Of a DNA stretch of 64,000 nt, positions 1 to 11,020 are shown one piece after another. Every line of letters begins with the position of its first letter. Position 1 is the first letter of the stretch. Made by a program: the position numbers and the translations under genes. This DNA is from Siphonodentalium dalli (lineage: Eukaryota > Mollusca > Scaphopoda > Gadilida > Siphonodentaliidae), in contig CP136064.1 in assembly GCA_032622095.1 (NCBI GenBank), positions 172,678,310-172,742,309 of the forward strand, read 5' to 3'. Below the pieces are notes generated by a model. That model was not told the DNA's origin and did no database searches. It saw only the letters and a program-made list of their open reading frames with translations.

Positions 1-507
1 GTCTTCGTAGATTTTTCAAGAGTTATCTATCCTGGAAACGCGCTAACCGTCTGCACCTTTCGGCGCCCACTTTGTTTAACTGTAAATATGTTTATTCATT
101 GCAGTCATATCTCATCGTTGATATTTGTATTGTTTAAGCATACAAACAATATTGGGATCTATTAAATTAAACGTGCAGCTGGTTATCTCAAAGGTTAGCA
201 CATGGTTTGGATTGATTTGGATTAAACGTATTACTAATGATCTCGTAATTTCACAGTAAAAAGCTGACGACCACATACATTTACAGCAAATTTTCGGGGT
301 CATATATCAGGTATAAATAGATAGTTGTTACGATAGAAGGCGAAATGCCTCTTCCGACAGTTCGACATGCTGCATGTAATTAGAAATTGGGAATTAAACA
401 CGAACACCAACAATTCCCTGTGCAACAGTACATACCAATATATCATCATTGAAAAAAAATATATGATACCAGAATTATTAACCAATTAGGATAAAATAAA
501 CACTGTA
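1..507. other. AT-rich DNA, nothing recognised
   Basis: I see no coding pattern, repeat or RNA gene here. The short open frames have no recognisable motif. Confidence 0.5.
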
Positions 508-700
508 ACGCTGTTTGGGTTTGGGTTGATAATATGTGGTCGAGCGGTCTATTTGTATATCAACCCAACTGCGTTATGTCTTATGATTCCTCAGTTCAAA
601 TCTGGATCATGTATGTCCTGGTCTCCTTGAGTCTTCAGCTATCCTGGTGATGCGTTTATTTGGCCCAGGGTACTGCGTGACTAATTACTCGTAACACTGA
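508..700 (+). repeat. Possible tRNA-derived SINE head
   Basis: The stretch TGGTCGAGCGG at 537-547 resembles an RNA polymerase III A box (leucine/serine tRNA type), and AGTTCAAATCT at 593-603 resembles a B box. The spacing of about 56 bp suits a type 2 internal promoter. The rest does not fold as a proper tRNA by eye, and I found no second copy in the window, so a SINE relic is more likely than a tRNA gene. No poly-A tail or target duplication was found. Confidence 0.3.
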
Positions 701-1150
701 GTAAAAGTTCATGATCCAATTTATTAAGTAACAGTGATAACTAATATCCACAAAGCAACCTTCATAATGGTGATTATGTGTATGAATGATGTGAAATTAT
801 CAGTGATAATTTACTATTCTCTAAGATATGCCCTCATCTCATACTATAGCCAAGGACAGGCTTAAATACAGGTAATTTCCATATACTGCAACTGTTATGC
901 TTGAAACCCCCTTGACATCTAAATGATGCTTTCAGTCTTTCTCAATCTTGTGTAATAAAATATATCTTTAATAATTATAAATAATTATTAATCTCGTTGA
1001 TGCCTTTATCATTTATGCCATTGGGTCGGGCCTAGTACTGGTCTTGTTATGGTGTTCATTCTGTACGTTGCAGTTACCTTTATTCTGAGTGAAAATAGTA
1101 TTAAATTAAGAGATTGATGATTCTGTGGACTTTATAGTTAGACGTTTGGG
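701..1150. other. AT-rich spacer, nothing recognised
   Basis: No gene or repeat structure was seen. The only unusual trait is a high AT content with poly-A/T-rich patches around 950-1000. Confidence 0.4.
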
Positions 1151-1269
1151 TTGGGTCGCATTGGCTTAAATACCAAGGCGACCCTTTCCCAGAATGCAAC
1201 GTAAAACGACCCCATAACACGACCCGATAAACACGACCCAGTAAAAGCGACCCCCGAAAGGCGACCCAA
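1151..1269. repeat. Small foldback with repeated CGACCC motif
   Basis: TTGGGTCGC at 1151 is inverted as GCGACCCAA ending at 1269. Between them CGACCC recurs near 1180, 1208, 1220, 1235, 1250 and 1262, so the right half is an irregular array with a step of about 12-15 bp. It may be a tiny foldback element or a local expansion. I saw no target duplication. Confidence 0.45.
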
Positions 1270-1663
1270 TAGCCGGAAACCGATAAACTGTTGACATGCT
1301 TCCATAGCAACCACGTGCTTTAAGAACGGCCTTGACCGGAAGAAGCATGTCACCAGCGAAGATAGGAAATGTAAATAAATGATTTCGGATGAAATGAATG
1401 ATGAATCACATTAAAATACGGAAATATTACGGAGAGTTATTGCATGCGAACGGAATATATGATAGATTGTAATAAGATTAACTGATATTTAGGTGATTTA
1501 TACTGGTATTAAACGAATTAGATGAGTAGAGTGTGAACAATTTCTTATTCGACAGCGGAGAAGGACTAAACTAACGAGTTGTTAAGATGAATATAATTAA
1601 GAATAAAAGTAGTTTAAGAACCAAAACAACATAAGTTTAGTAAAACGTAGCCACGTTACAACA
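1270..1663. other. Spacer, nothing recognised
   Basis: AT-rich sequence without a convincing reading frame or repeat. Confidence 0.4.
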
Positions 1664-1668
1664 CTATG

Positions 1669-2333
1669 TGTCGGCGCACAAGATCCCGATTGTGCCCGGT
1701 TAAATCCGGCTGCCGGATAAATCGGGCCCGATAAAATCGCAGGGTCAGCGCACACGAGTCCGATTTTCACTCCGGTCATATATGCATGCTATGGTCACTG
1801 TGGTATATAGCCAACTGGTGTGGTCAGCCTATCTAGCCAGTTACTATAGCTAGTCATAATGATTTATATTAATATGTATTTCTAAAGACTAATATTTATT
1901 AATAATAAACTAACTAAATATCGGTATATTAATAATATATTGAGGTCATGAGCAATAGCCGTAAATTAGCGTAATAGACATTTCCACAGCTGCCGCCCTC
2001 TTGTTGCGATTATTATACAGGCACTCATGTTCTGCCCACAGGTCTACCAGCTGTTGTTCCTTGTCGATCGATTAGAATTCTTGATTTAATTTCGAATAGC
2101 GGTCACCGCTAACAATTCCGACATTTTGAATCAGGTTTTGGTCATGTGACAAGCAAACACGCGCGTTGCCATCGTCACGATTTTCCTGATGAAATCAAAC
2201 TCAGTTTGATCGGTCCGATTAAACCGGATCCGAAAAAAAAACGCTCCAAAGTTAGGCGCACACGGTCCCGATTGTCCCCGATTTATCCGGCAGCCGGATT
2301 AATCTGGGACAATCGGGATCGTGTGCGCCGACA
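1669..2333. mobile_element. 665-bp inverted-repeat element (MITE-like), 5-bp TSD
   Basis: The ends are inverted copies beginning TGTCGGCGCACA, with similarity running about 50 bp inward through ATCCGGCTGCCGGATAAAT. The bases CTATG flank both sides (1664-1668 and 2334-2338), which is a 5-bp target duplication. No transposase frame exists inside, so it is non-autonomous. The superfamily is not clear from the termini. Confidence 0.7.
2255..2329. repeat. 75-bp near-perfect palindrome at the right end of the element
   Basis: GGCGCACACGGTCCCGATTG is mirrored by CAATCGGGATCGTGTGCGCC around the centre CCGGCAGCCGG. The left end of the element holds a related but less complete palindrome (about 1672-1755). 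Each terminus is therefore itself a hairpin. Confidence 0.75.
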
Positions 2334-2338
2334 CTATG

Positions 2339-3090
2339 AAAGTAAAAAGTTTTTACGATATAAGCCGATGTTTTGCTCAACTTCACTGGTCTATCGGTAC
2401 CAGAATTGACTGCGTCGAAAATGAGGTTCGTGACCTTTCACCAAAGGTCAATCGAATCGAAAAAAAACGGAATTATCAACACAACCGCTTAAAAACTCAA
2501 GACGAAAAACTTGTCGAAGTAGAATGTGGCATAACAATCATGTATGACTAGCTGAAGGAACACATGGACAGTTGTACAATGATACAAGAACACATCGAAT
2601 ATTGTGTGCAGCGTTTGGCATCACGCCTGGATGAACAACAAACGTCGCACACTAAACTGGACTTATGGGGGTCCCAAATGGAATCTTTTGTTTCGGGGGG
2701 ATACCAGGATCAAGAAATGAGAATTCGCTAACAACATCTGAAAACGTTATGTGTTCTCTAGTCTCAGACTTAACTTTTTTAATTTTACCAGAAAGAACTG
2801 CAGACATTTTCTTTGCGGCATGTCACATATTGGCAACAGGTGATGATTCAAAGTCTGACATCTTTGTTATATTTGTGTCATCGCACGACAGGGAAAAAGT
2901 TCTTGCGCAGGCAAATACATAGAAATCAGACTAAAATATAGGGAAAAGTAATTCAAACATAGAGCGGAGTTACATCCAGAACAGAACAAACTTTCAAGGA
3001 TATAATATCTGAAGAAATGACATATACATGTGTAACTTGTGACGAAGCACCAAAAGCAAACAACATAAAAAAAAATAATAATAAATAAAT
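2339..3090 (+). pseudogene. Decayed LINE ORF1-like fragment (coiled coil plus RRM-like part)
   Basis: From about 2340 to 2660 the plus strand reads as a heptad-rich coiled coil (IDCVENEVRDLSPKVNRIEK, then further heptads) across one in-frame stop at 2549. After a frame change, 2665-2922 reads like the RNA-binding part of an L1/Tx1-type ORF1: an IFCFGGIP segment, an ACHIL segment, and IFVIFVSSHDREKVL near its end, resembling the usual 'LVFFGIPE ... AHRLG ... IIVRF...DREKVL' pattern. ORF1 products bind LINE RNA. The match is by motif order only. It starts directly after the 665-bp element and has no visible ORF2 downstream, so it is a fragment. Confidence 0.45.
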
Positions 3091-3584
3091 AAATATATAT
3101 ATAAGTCTCTCCCATATTTACAAGGATCAGACTTGCTTGATGTGTCACTTTGACAGTCTCTCCCAATGTATAATAAAGGATAACGTTATGCAGCCAAATG
3201 ACGAAAAATCACCATGCACCACGAGATACCTAACACGTCGGTATTATGTATAATTATTTAATTATATATATTTCACTTTATTATGTTCTCTCAAATACTG
3301 TATTTGTATATGGTTTAATGAGAATAAACAAATTTGAAAAAAATTGCAAAGTGCCTCATTTTGGTTGATAGGGGTTCGGTGAGAAGTTCTCAGACGTCTC
3401 AAATTGTGCCAGTAATCCTAGGTGAGCCACACAGCAAAATGACAGAATACTTGACAGCCATAATATGAGTTCACAATACTGGTAATGAGAATACAGAATG
3501 GTGTATCATGTCGTCATTTTGAAAGAATTTACTTGAAACATACCAACCAGTGTAACATATACAGTAAAATAAATTAATAGTACT
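3091..3584. other. Spacer, nothing recognised
   Basis: AT-rich with short TATA and AAT runs near 3065-3110 and 3240-3280. No gene seen. Confidence 0.4.
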
Positions 3585-3805
3585 TGTTACGCCGAGTTAT
3601 GTAGTAACTGACGAGTTTTGTGGTAGCTCACGGGTTATGTAGTAACAATCGACGAGTTTTGTGGTAGCTCACGAGTTTTGTAGTAAAATCGACGAGTTAT
3701 GTAGTAATTTCAGGTTACGAGTTTTGTAGTAAAATATCGACGAGTTTTGTAGTAAAAAACAAGCTAACGAGTTTTGTAGTAATACTCGTCGAGTTTTGTA
3801 GCAAC
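3585..3805 (+). repeat. 21-bp minisatellite, first array
   Basis: Irregular copies of GACGAGTTTTGTAGTAAAATC and variants, including some TTATGTAGTA units. The same unit forms the much larger array at 6315-7055 in the same orientation, so the 152-bp satellite lies between two arrays of one minisatellite. Confidence 0.85.
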
Positions 3806-3894
3806 AATATTTAGTCAGTTTCAAAGGCGGGTTTGGACTTAATAAAATCGTATATAGTAAATGCAATGTTTTTTGTGTAATTGTTTGTGTGGTG

Positions 3895-6310
3895 GACGTT
3901 AATGACACTGTAGCTCAAATTGATGTTGGTCCCTCGTCACTGCGGCGCCGTTTCTCGCAGATCTGAGCGAGCTAAACTTCGTACCTAGAAGTACTATGGC
4001 CATGCTATTAACTTGAACCTGGCCCCCATTACGTCAAACGTCGCTTCCTGACGTGACCTTGTAGCTCAATCTGATGGTGGTCAATCGTCATTCATCCGCT
4101 GTTTATCGGCAGATCGGGACGAAACTTGATACATATTCGTATTGTGGCCATGTTATTTATGTGCACCTGGTCCCGATTACCTCAGTCGCGTTCTGACAAT
4201 AATGACGTTGTAGCTCAACTTGATATTGGTCCCTCGTCACTGCTGTGCCGTTTTTCGGCGGATATGAGCAAAACTTCGTACCTAGAAGTACTATGGCCAT
4301 GTTATTAACTTGGTCCTAGTCCCCATTACATCAGATGTCGCGTTCTGACGTTAATGACGTTATAGCTCAACTCGATGTTGGTCCCTTGTCACTCCTCCGC
4401 AGTTTATCGGCAGATCAGTTGGAAAATTGGTACATAGACGTATTGTGGCCATGTTATTTATGTGGACCTGGTCCCAATTACCCCAGACGTCGCGTTCTGA
4501 CGTTAATGACGTTGTAGCTCAACTTGATATTGGTCCCTCGTCACTGCTGTGCCGTTTTTCGGCGGATATGAGCAAAACTTCGTACCTAGAAGTACTATGG
4601 CCATGCTATTAACTTGAACCTGGTCCCCATTGCGTCAGATGTCGCGTCCTGACGTTAATGACATTGTAGCTCAATCTGATGGTGGTCCATCGTCATTCAT
4701 CCGCTGTTTATCGGAAGATCGGGACGAAACTTGGTACATATACGTATTGTGGCCATGTTATTGATGTGGACCAGGTCCCGATTACGTTAGCCGTCGCGTC
4801 CTGGCGACAATAACGTTGTAGCTCAACCTGATGGTGATCCATAATCACTCATCCGCTGTTTCTCGGCAGATCGAGGCGAAACTTCTCCCCTAGAAGTACT
4901 ATGGCCATGTTATTAACTTGGACCTGGACCCCATTACACCAGACTTCGGGTTCTGACGTTAATGATATTGTAGCTCAACTCGATGATGGTCCCTCGTCAC
5001 TCCTCCGCAGTTTATCGGCAGATCAGTTCGAAACTTGGTACATAGACGTGTTGTGGCTATGTTATTTATGTGGACCTGGTCCCGATTACCTCAGACGTCG
5101 CGTTCTGACGTTAATGACGTTGTAGCTCAACTTGATATTGGTCCCTCGTCACTGTTGTGCCGTTCTTCGGCAGATATGAGCGAATATTCGTACCTAGAAG
5201 TACTATGGCCATGTTATTAACTTGGACCTAGTCCCCATTACGTCAGATGTCGCGTTATGACGTTAATGACGTTGTAGCTCAACTCGATGATGGCCCCTCG
5301 TCACTCCTCCGGAGTTTATCGACAGATCTGTTCGAAACTTGGTACATATACGTATTGAGGCTATGTTATTTATGTGGACCTGGTCCCGATTACCTCAGAC
5401 GTCGCGTTCTGACGTTAATGACGTTGTAGCTCAACTTGATATTGGTCCCTCGTCACTGTTGTACCGTTTTTCGGCAGATATGAACGTATTGTGGCCACGT
5501 TATTTATGTGGACCTGGTCCCCATTACGTCAAAACGTCGCGTCCTGACGTTAATGGCGTTGTAGCTCAATCTAATGTTGGTCCGTCGGCACTCATCCGTC
5601 GTTTCTCGACATATCGGGGCGAAACTTCTGACCTAGAGGAATTATGACTATGTTATTAACTTGGACCTGGTCGCGATTACATCGGACGTCGCGTTCCGAC
5701 GTTATTGACGTTGTAGCTCAACTCGATATTGGTCCTTCGTCACTGCTGTGCCGTTTTTCGGCAGATATGAGCGAATCTTCGTACCTAGAAGTACTATGGC
5801 CATGTTATTAACTTGGACCTAGTCCCCATTACGTCAGATGTCGCGTTATGACGTTAATGGCGTTGTAGCTCAACTCGATGATGGTACCTCGTCACTCCTC
5901 CGCAGTTTATCGGCAGATCAGTTCGAAACTTGGTACATAGACGTATTGTGGCTATGTTATTCATGTGGATCTGGTCCCGATTACCTCAGACGTCGCGTTC
6001 TGACGTTAATGACGTTGTAGTTCAACTTGATATTGGTCCCTCGTCACTGCTGTACCGTTTTCGGCAGATATGAACGTATTGTGGCCATGTTATTTATGTG
6101 GACCTGGACCCATTACGTCAAAACGTCGCGCGTCCTGACGTTAATGGCGTTGTAGCTCAATCTAATGTTGGTCCGTCGGCGCTCATCCGTCGTTTCTCGA
6201 CATATCGGGGCGAAACTTCGGACCTAGAGGAATTATGACTATGTTATTAACTTGGACCTGGTCGCGATTACATCGGACGTCGCGTTGTGAAGTAATGACG
6301 TTGTAACTCA
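3895..6310 (+). repeat. 152-bp satellite array, about 16 units
   Basis: The phrase GACGTTGTAGCTCAACT recurs at a 152-bp step (for example 4204, 4356, 4508). Units alternate in places between a form with GATATTGGTCCCTCGTCACTG and one with GATGATGGTCCCTCGTCACTC, hinting at a 304-bp dimer. A few units are shortened (about 5470-5500 and 6060-6090). Since 152 is not a multiple of three, no frame stays open and the recurring 60-74-codon frames are by-products. The same satellite appears inverted at 13590-14190. Confidence 0.93.
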
Positions 6311-6314
6311 ACTT

Positions 6315-7055
6315 GAAGTTGACTTGACGAGTTTTGTGGTTAAATTGACGAGTTTTGTATTAGAAATCGACGAGTTTTGTAGTAACATCGACGAGTTTTG
6401 TAGTAACAATTGACGAGTTTTGTAGTAACATCGACGAGTTTTGTAGTAAAATCGACGAGATTTGTAGTAAAATTGACGAGATTTGTAGTAAAATTGACGA
6501 GTTTTGTGGTGACAATTGACGAGTTTTGTAGTAAAATCGACGTGATTTGTTGTAAAATTGACGAGTTTTGTAGTAAAATCGACGAGTTTTGTAGTAACAA
6601 TTGACGAGTTTTGTAGTAACAATTGACGAGTTTCGTAGTAACAATTGACGAGTTTTGTGGTAAAATTGAAGAGTTTTATAGTAACAATCGACGAGTTTTG
6701 TAGTAACAATTGACGAGTTTTGTAGTAACATCGACGAGTTTTGTAGTAACAATTGACGAGTTTTGTGGTAAAATTGACGAGTTTTGTAGTAACAAGTGAC
6801 GAGTTTTGTAGCAACATCGACGAGTTTTGTAGTAAAATCGACGAGATTTGTTGTAAAATTGACGAGTTTTGTGGTGACAATTGACGAGTTTTGTAGTAAC
6901 AATTGACGAGTTTTGTGGTAAAATTTACAATTTTTGTAGTAACAACCGACGAGTTTTTTTTAGTAACATCGACGAGTTTTGTAGTAAAATCGACGAGATT
7001 TGTGGTAAAATTGACGAGTTTTGTGGTGAAAATTGACGAGTTTTGTAGTAAAATT
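6315..7055 (+). repeat. 21-22-bp minisatellite, main array, about 33 units
   Basis: Tandem copies of GACGAGTTTTGTAGTAACAAT, differing by AAAAT/CAAT/CATC endings and by GTTTT versus GATTT. The step is 20-22 bp. Several frames stay open on the minus strand (up to 190 codons, rich in NSSI and KTRQ repeats) because the unit has no stop in those frames. I do not regard these as genes. Confidence 0.93.
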
Positions 7056-7310
7056 GTTATGGGCGATCGCCATGGCGTATTATTTTTTTTTTACCAAGTT
7101 GGTTACCCCTTCTAATAATCTGAAATATCCACTTTTGTAAGAAAAACCATAAGCTCCTACTTTTCAAAACAAAATTCGCCCACCTTTGAAAGAACCCGGA
7201 TTATTACAAAAAACTGGCTTTTTATTACAAAAGTTGTGAGCTAGTAATGAAGTGTTTGCGAAAGTGTTAAGAACCCACTTGTGAAGAAACAAGTTTCTCC
7301 TTCTACATAA
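7056..7310. other. Short spacer
   Basis: Contains a T tract at 7080-7092 and nothing else recognisable. Confidence 0.4.
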
Positions 7311-8345
7311 ACCCCTCGTGTGGATTTCTTACGTAGATGTTGTATTCACTGCTAAGGCACTGGACACATCAAACAAAACTTTCGTATGCGAATGGGCGAT
7401 TTCCTGTGTGAATAACTATGCTTCGAGATATGACCCAAATAAAGGAATATGTTCATGTTTAATACCAACTTGTATGGGCGCTTTCTTGATGCGAATGGGT
7501 ACATTTCTCTATCTTGACATATTATATACTAAATAAATGAACATTTATCACATCGAATGTGAATCATACGTTAATAACAACCGACACCTACAGACACCAT
7601 TCATGTACAATATGGATACTTCGTATGGATTTCAATATTTGTTATCACCGTTAAGGGCACAGTTTATTAAAGTATATGTCACACGCGAATGGGCGATATT
7701 CTTAGTAGTCAGCTAAGTGGCTTTCTTATATTATCTCAATGAAGGAATATTGGGCATATAACTCACAATCGTAAGGGCGGGTCGAAAATATTTTCTTCAT
7801 GTGAGGTCTTAGAGGCACTCGGTATATTAAATCACGTCAAACATACCATCGTGCCGCGAATGGGCGATGGAATGTTCTAATAGCTATATGTGACTTATTG
7901 TGCAGAAATAAGATCACAAATCAAGCCGAAACAAAGTGACAATATATATATACAAATCCCATGGGTGCGGATGCCTCATGTGGATTTAGTTATTACCTGT
8001 TACCGTGTTACGTGTTACGAGCACATGGCATTTTAAACCGCGATAAAAAATATATCGCAAGCGGATGAGCGATATCTTTTATTATTAACGAATTTGTAGT
8101 AGACTGAGTAGTTCGTGCTCGAAACGCTCGGGGTGGTCCAAAGCGTCGGGAGACCATCTCCTCCACCCATTAACGATTATGATCCGAACCATAATCATGT
8201 ATTAGTAGCGAATATGACAGGAATCCAAAAACAAAATTCATTATGTCTGGATGTCTCACGTGGACTGTTGTATTACCCGTTAAGTGCGCATGGTTTTAAA
8301 TCGCGGTAGAATATGCCTACATACATGGGCCCAACAACTGAATAA
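7311..8345 (+). repeat. Very diverged tandem repeat, about five units
   Basis: Each unit opens with a GTGGATTT-like phrase (7318, 7628, 7798, 7978, 8251), continues with a GTTAAGGGCAC-like phrase, and most contain GCGAATGGGCGAT or a variant (7388, 7687, 7856, 8061). Unit spacing varies from about 180 to 300 bp. No coding frame spans it. Confidence 0.6.
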
Positions 8346-8674
8346 TTTCGTATGTAACCTTAACTTGTCTGGACGCTTTGCGTTTGCATAAATATTTGGC
8401 CATGTATGACAAATCGACAGTCTCGTCAAGAATGCATTTATACCACACATTAATGGCCGGGGTTTGAATATTTACATGCGTTGAAAATAGTACAACTAAT
8501 GTGGCATTGTCCACTCGTCGACAATTTAAAGGCAATTTTCGTTGCCATAAATGGATTCATTGTGCTGACAATTATTGTTGTGATATTTCCCTCTGCAGAT
8601 GTTAGCCCGGGTTTCCTCCGGCTGGCAGGAACTCGTGCTACGCCGATATTAACGTGCACAAGATAAGCTGGTTA
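8346..8674. other. Spacer, nothing recognised
   Basis: Overlapping short frames on both strands (8317-8666) show no known motif. The last three bases, TTA, precede a Harbinger-like terminus. Confidence 0.35.
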
Positions 8675-9575
8675 GGCCCGTTCCAAACGACCGATTTTTG
8701 TCGACTCGAATCTAATTGTATTAAATCCGTCAGTGACGCGACTGCGGTAAATTTTGTTTCAGACGGACGCATTTTCGTCGCGTCGAATCTAATACATCGG
8801 TAAATTTATTTAAAGGTGCAGCCCGGTTACCGTCACAAAATGGTGACGCGTAAATATAAAGGCCCATATAACCGGTATATTATACATATATACTAAAATA
8901 CAGTACAACTTATGTATATGTATGTACTTGATTGCAGTGGGACTATATTTGTACATGTATATGAGGATGTATATATAGGTATATAATATACTATAATAGG
9001 CGCTACAAATAAATGTTATATGTGCAACCAATTGTCATGTATGTGTATACCATGTATGTAAATACCGGTATACATGCATTATTATAAATCAGAGACTACC
9101 ACCCCTACCCCTTATAATAAGGAATGCAGATATATATGAATTTCTATAAATCAGAGGCAATACCAACCCTACCACTTATCATAAGTAATGCATATATGAA
9201 TTATTAAAAATCAGTGGTAGCACCCCAACCCCTTATATAGTACTTATATACGAATTACTATAAATCTACAAATCACAGGCTACAACCATCTATCCATTAT
9301 AATAAGAAATACTGGTATATATGAATTACTATAAATCAGAGGCTATACCACCCATATCCCTTATCATAAGTAATGCCGGTATATATGAATTATTATAAAT
9401 CAGTGGTAGCACCCCTACCCCTTCTAATACGTAATGGCCGGTATACATGAATTACTATAAATCAGAGACTAACATACCTAACTATTCCTTAAAATAAGAA
9501 ATACCGGTTTATATGATTTATTATAAATCAGTTGCTACCACCCCTATCCCTTATACCGGTATATATGAATTACTA
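8675..9575 (-). mobile_element. Harbinger-like element, one end only
   Basis: It starts GGCCCGTTCCAAACGAC, the terminus of the complete element at 19685-21296, and matches the reverse complement of that element's right half: the CGACTCGAATCTAAT blocks, the AAATTTTGTTTCAGACGGACG block, then the ~60-bp satellite. Sequence stops matching near GAATTACTA at 9575, so the other terminus is missing. TTA sits just outside the surviving end, in keeping with a 3-bp TWA target. Confidence 0.75.
9060..9575 (-). repeat. ~60-bp satellite inside the Harbinger-like element
   Basis: About eight units of the form AATCAGAGGCTACCACCCC followed by TACCCCTTATAATAAG and a CCGGTATATATGAATTA segment. The inverse array lies at 20190-20880 inside the complete element copy. 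Confidence 0.85.
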
Positions 9576-10590
9576 GCAGGGTCACCCGGCGTTGCCCAGG
9601 TTAAAGTGATGTGAAACCCTCTGTGGATATTTGGTGGGAATAGAGAATACTCGTGCTCTCAAAGTGTTACACGTATTCTCATAAATTGTATATCAAAATG
9701 GCATCACAAAACATGATTCTTACACTTGGAATATAAGTAGGGCCCACCTTGTCAGGTCGGAGCGATTATAATTTTGTTTATCGCGTTTATTCACTCCCAC
9801 AATATAGAAGTATTTATTTATTTACAACTGCGTATAATTCAGACGTTATAGCATGAAACATGAACACCATAAACACATTAGTTCGAAACAATAAAAGACG
9901 ACAATTGTGTTTTACATAGAGATGTATCAATCAATCAATCAATCTAGTTTATCACATCTTCATGAAGATACAGATGTCTTAAGGATATGTCCAGGTGCTC
10001 CTCTGTTCTAGTGCTATATATACTGGCTAATCATTTTCAGTTTAAAAGAAATGATGTTATGCATTTATATAGCAGCTACATGTGTCCGACACAGCGAGAT
10101 TTTGAATTGTTTATGTTAGGCGATGCGTCTGTTCTAAAATATGAAAGAAATCCTCTGTATCGGGCAGATATACACTTGTCAGAGGATCCTGAAAAGTCAT
10201 GTGCTACGGACTGCGTTTTCCTTTATCTCAGAAGTAACCATATTTGACTGCACATTGCGACCACTATTTTTGAACAGGCCTGCACTACATTTCCATAGCT
10301 CTTGTCAATTGTAACTGTTTTTGTGGAAACTATATTGAATGAGACAGACTCAATCGTGTTATAATATATACATGAGCCATTCTAATATGCAATCCTCTGG
10401 TGATTCAAGGTCCCTCAGGTTGAATGAATATATGTAGCTCTTAAATAGATTGATATAAAAATACTTTTAATGCTTTCTTCTATGTATCTGTGTTGCTAGA
10501 TAGATCATTATAGGAATGCCCTGATTTCCATCCCCATATAAATATGACAGTTGAGAAGATATAATTGTTCAAGTGACTTAATTCGGTCAC
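9576..10590. other. Unassigned region with GCAGGGTCACCCGGCG junction and a CAAT run
   Basis: Directly after the truncated Harbinger-like element is GCAGGGTCACCCGGCGTTGC, which resembles a phrase seen at ends of some invertebrate repeats. A (CAAT)n run lies at about 9929-9943. An 86-codon frame at 9987-10247 (with CPTQRDFELFMLGDAS) could be a scrap of a LINE C-terminus, but I cannot show it and have not called it. Confidence 0.35.
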
Positions 10591-11020
10591 AATTTGTCGA
10601 GATTGTGAAATTGGAATGCCAACCACTCCTTATAACGACATGGAGATGGCCTGGAAGATGACTATATATAACTTTGTTGGATATCGGCGAATTGAACACT
10701 CTTATATATGCTAGTGAATCTCCTCTCCCCATCTAATACCCAAACGGCCCCAAATGTGATATAATTAATCATGTCATTAGAGACGAACGTGCATGGATTT
10801 GGTGGAATCAGTGCTATTAATATATTTGTATAGACTTTGTCGCAACTCCCCTCATGCATGACTTGAATCGCACCAATTGTGCCATATATAAACCACGTCT
10901 ATTAGACTCATGCATGCATTGTATAATGGAGATGATTATATATAAGTTTGGTGGTATTCGGCAACTGAACAAATTATTATCATATGTATTACCCCCCCCC
11001 CCATCTCTCACACAAACGGC
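10591..11020 (+). repeat. Diverged tandem repeat, about three units
   Basis: Phrases of the type TATATAAxTTTGGTGGxATTCGGC occur near 10665, 10795 and 10937, each followed by an AACxxATTA stretch and a CCCCATCTxxxACxCAAACGGC stretch (first and third unit). The step is about 130-150 bp. A poly-C run is at 10991-11001. Confidence 0.5.

Noticed and set aside
537-603. A true tRNA gene
   Set aside because: A- and B-box-like phrases are present, but I could not pair an acceptor or anticodon stem, so only a SINE-like relic is noted.
4126-6020. Series of 60-102-codon frames with repeating residues
   Set aside because: By-products of the 152-bp satellite, whose unit length is not a multiple of three.
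6308-6902. Frames of 180-190 codons on the minus strand
   Set aside because: They come from a 21-bp minisatellite lacking stops; three overlapping frames are open at once, which is typical of a repeat and not of a gene.
3585-7055. CRISPR-like array (short regular repeat)
   Set aside because: No unique spacers; the units are simply contiguous minisatellite copies in eukaryotic DNA.
8317-8666. Three overlapping frames, both strands
   Set aside because: No motif, and mutual overlap; likely chance.
9987-10247. 86-codon frame with CPTQRDFELFM, possible LINE C-terminus
   Set aside because: No second motif or partner domain nearby; too weak to call.
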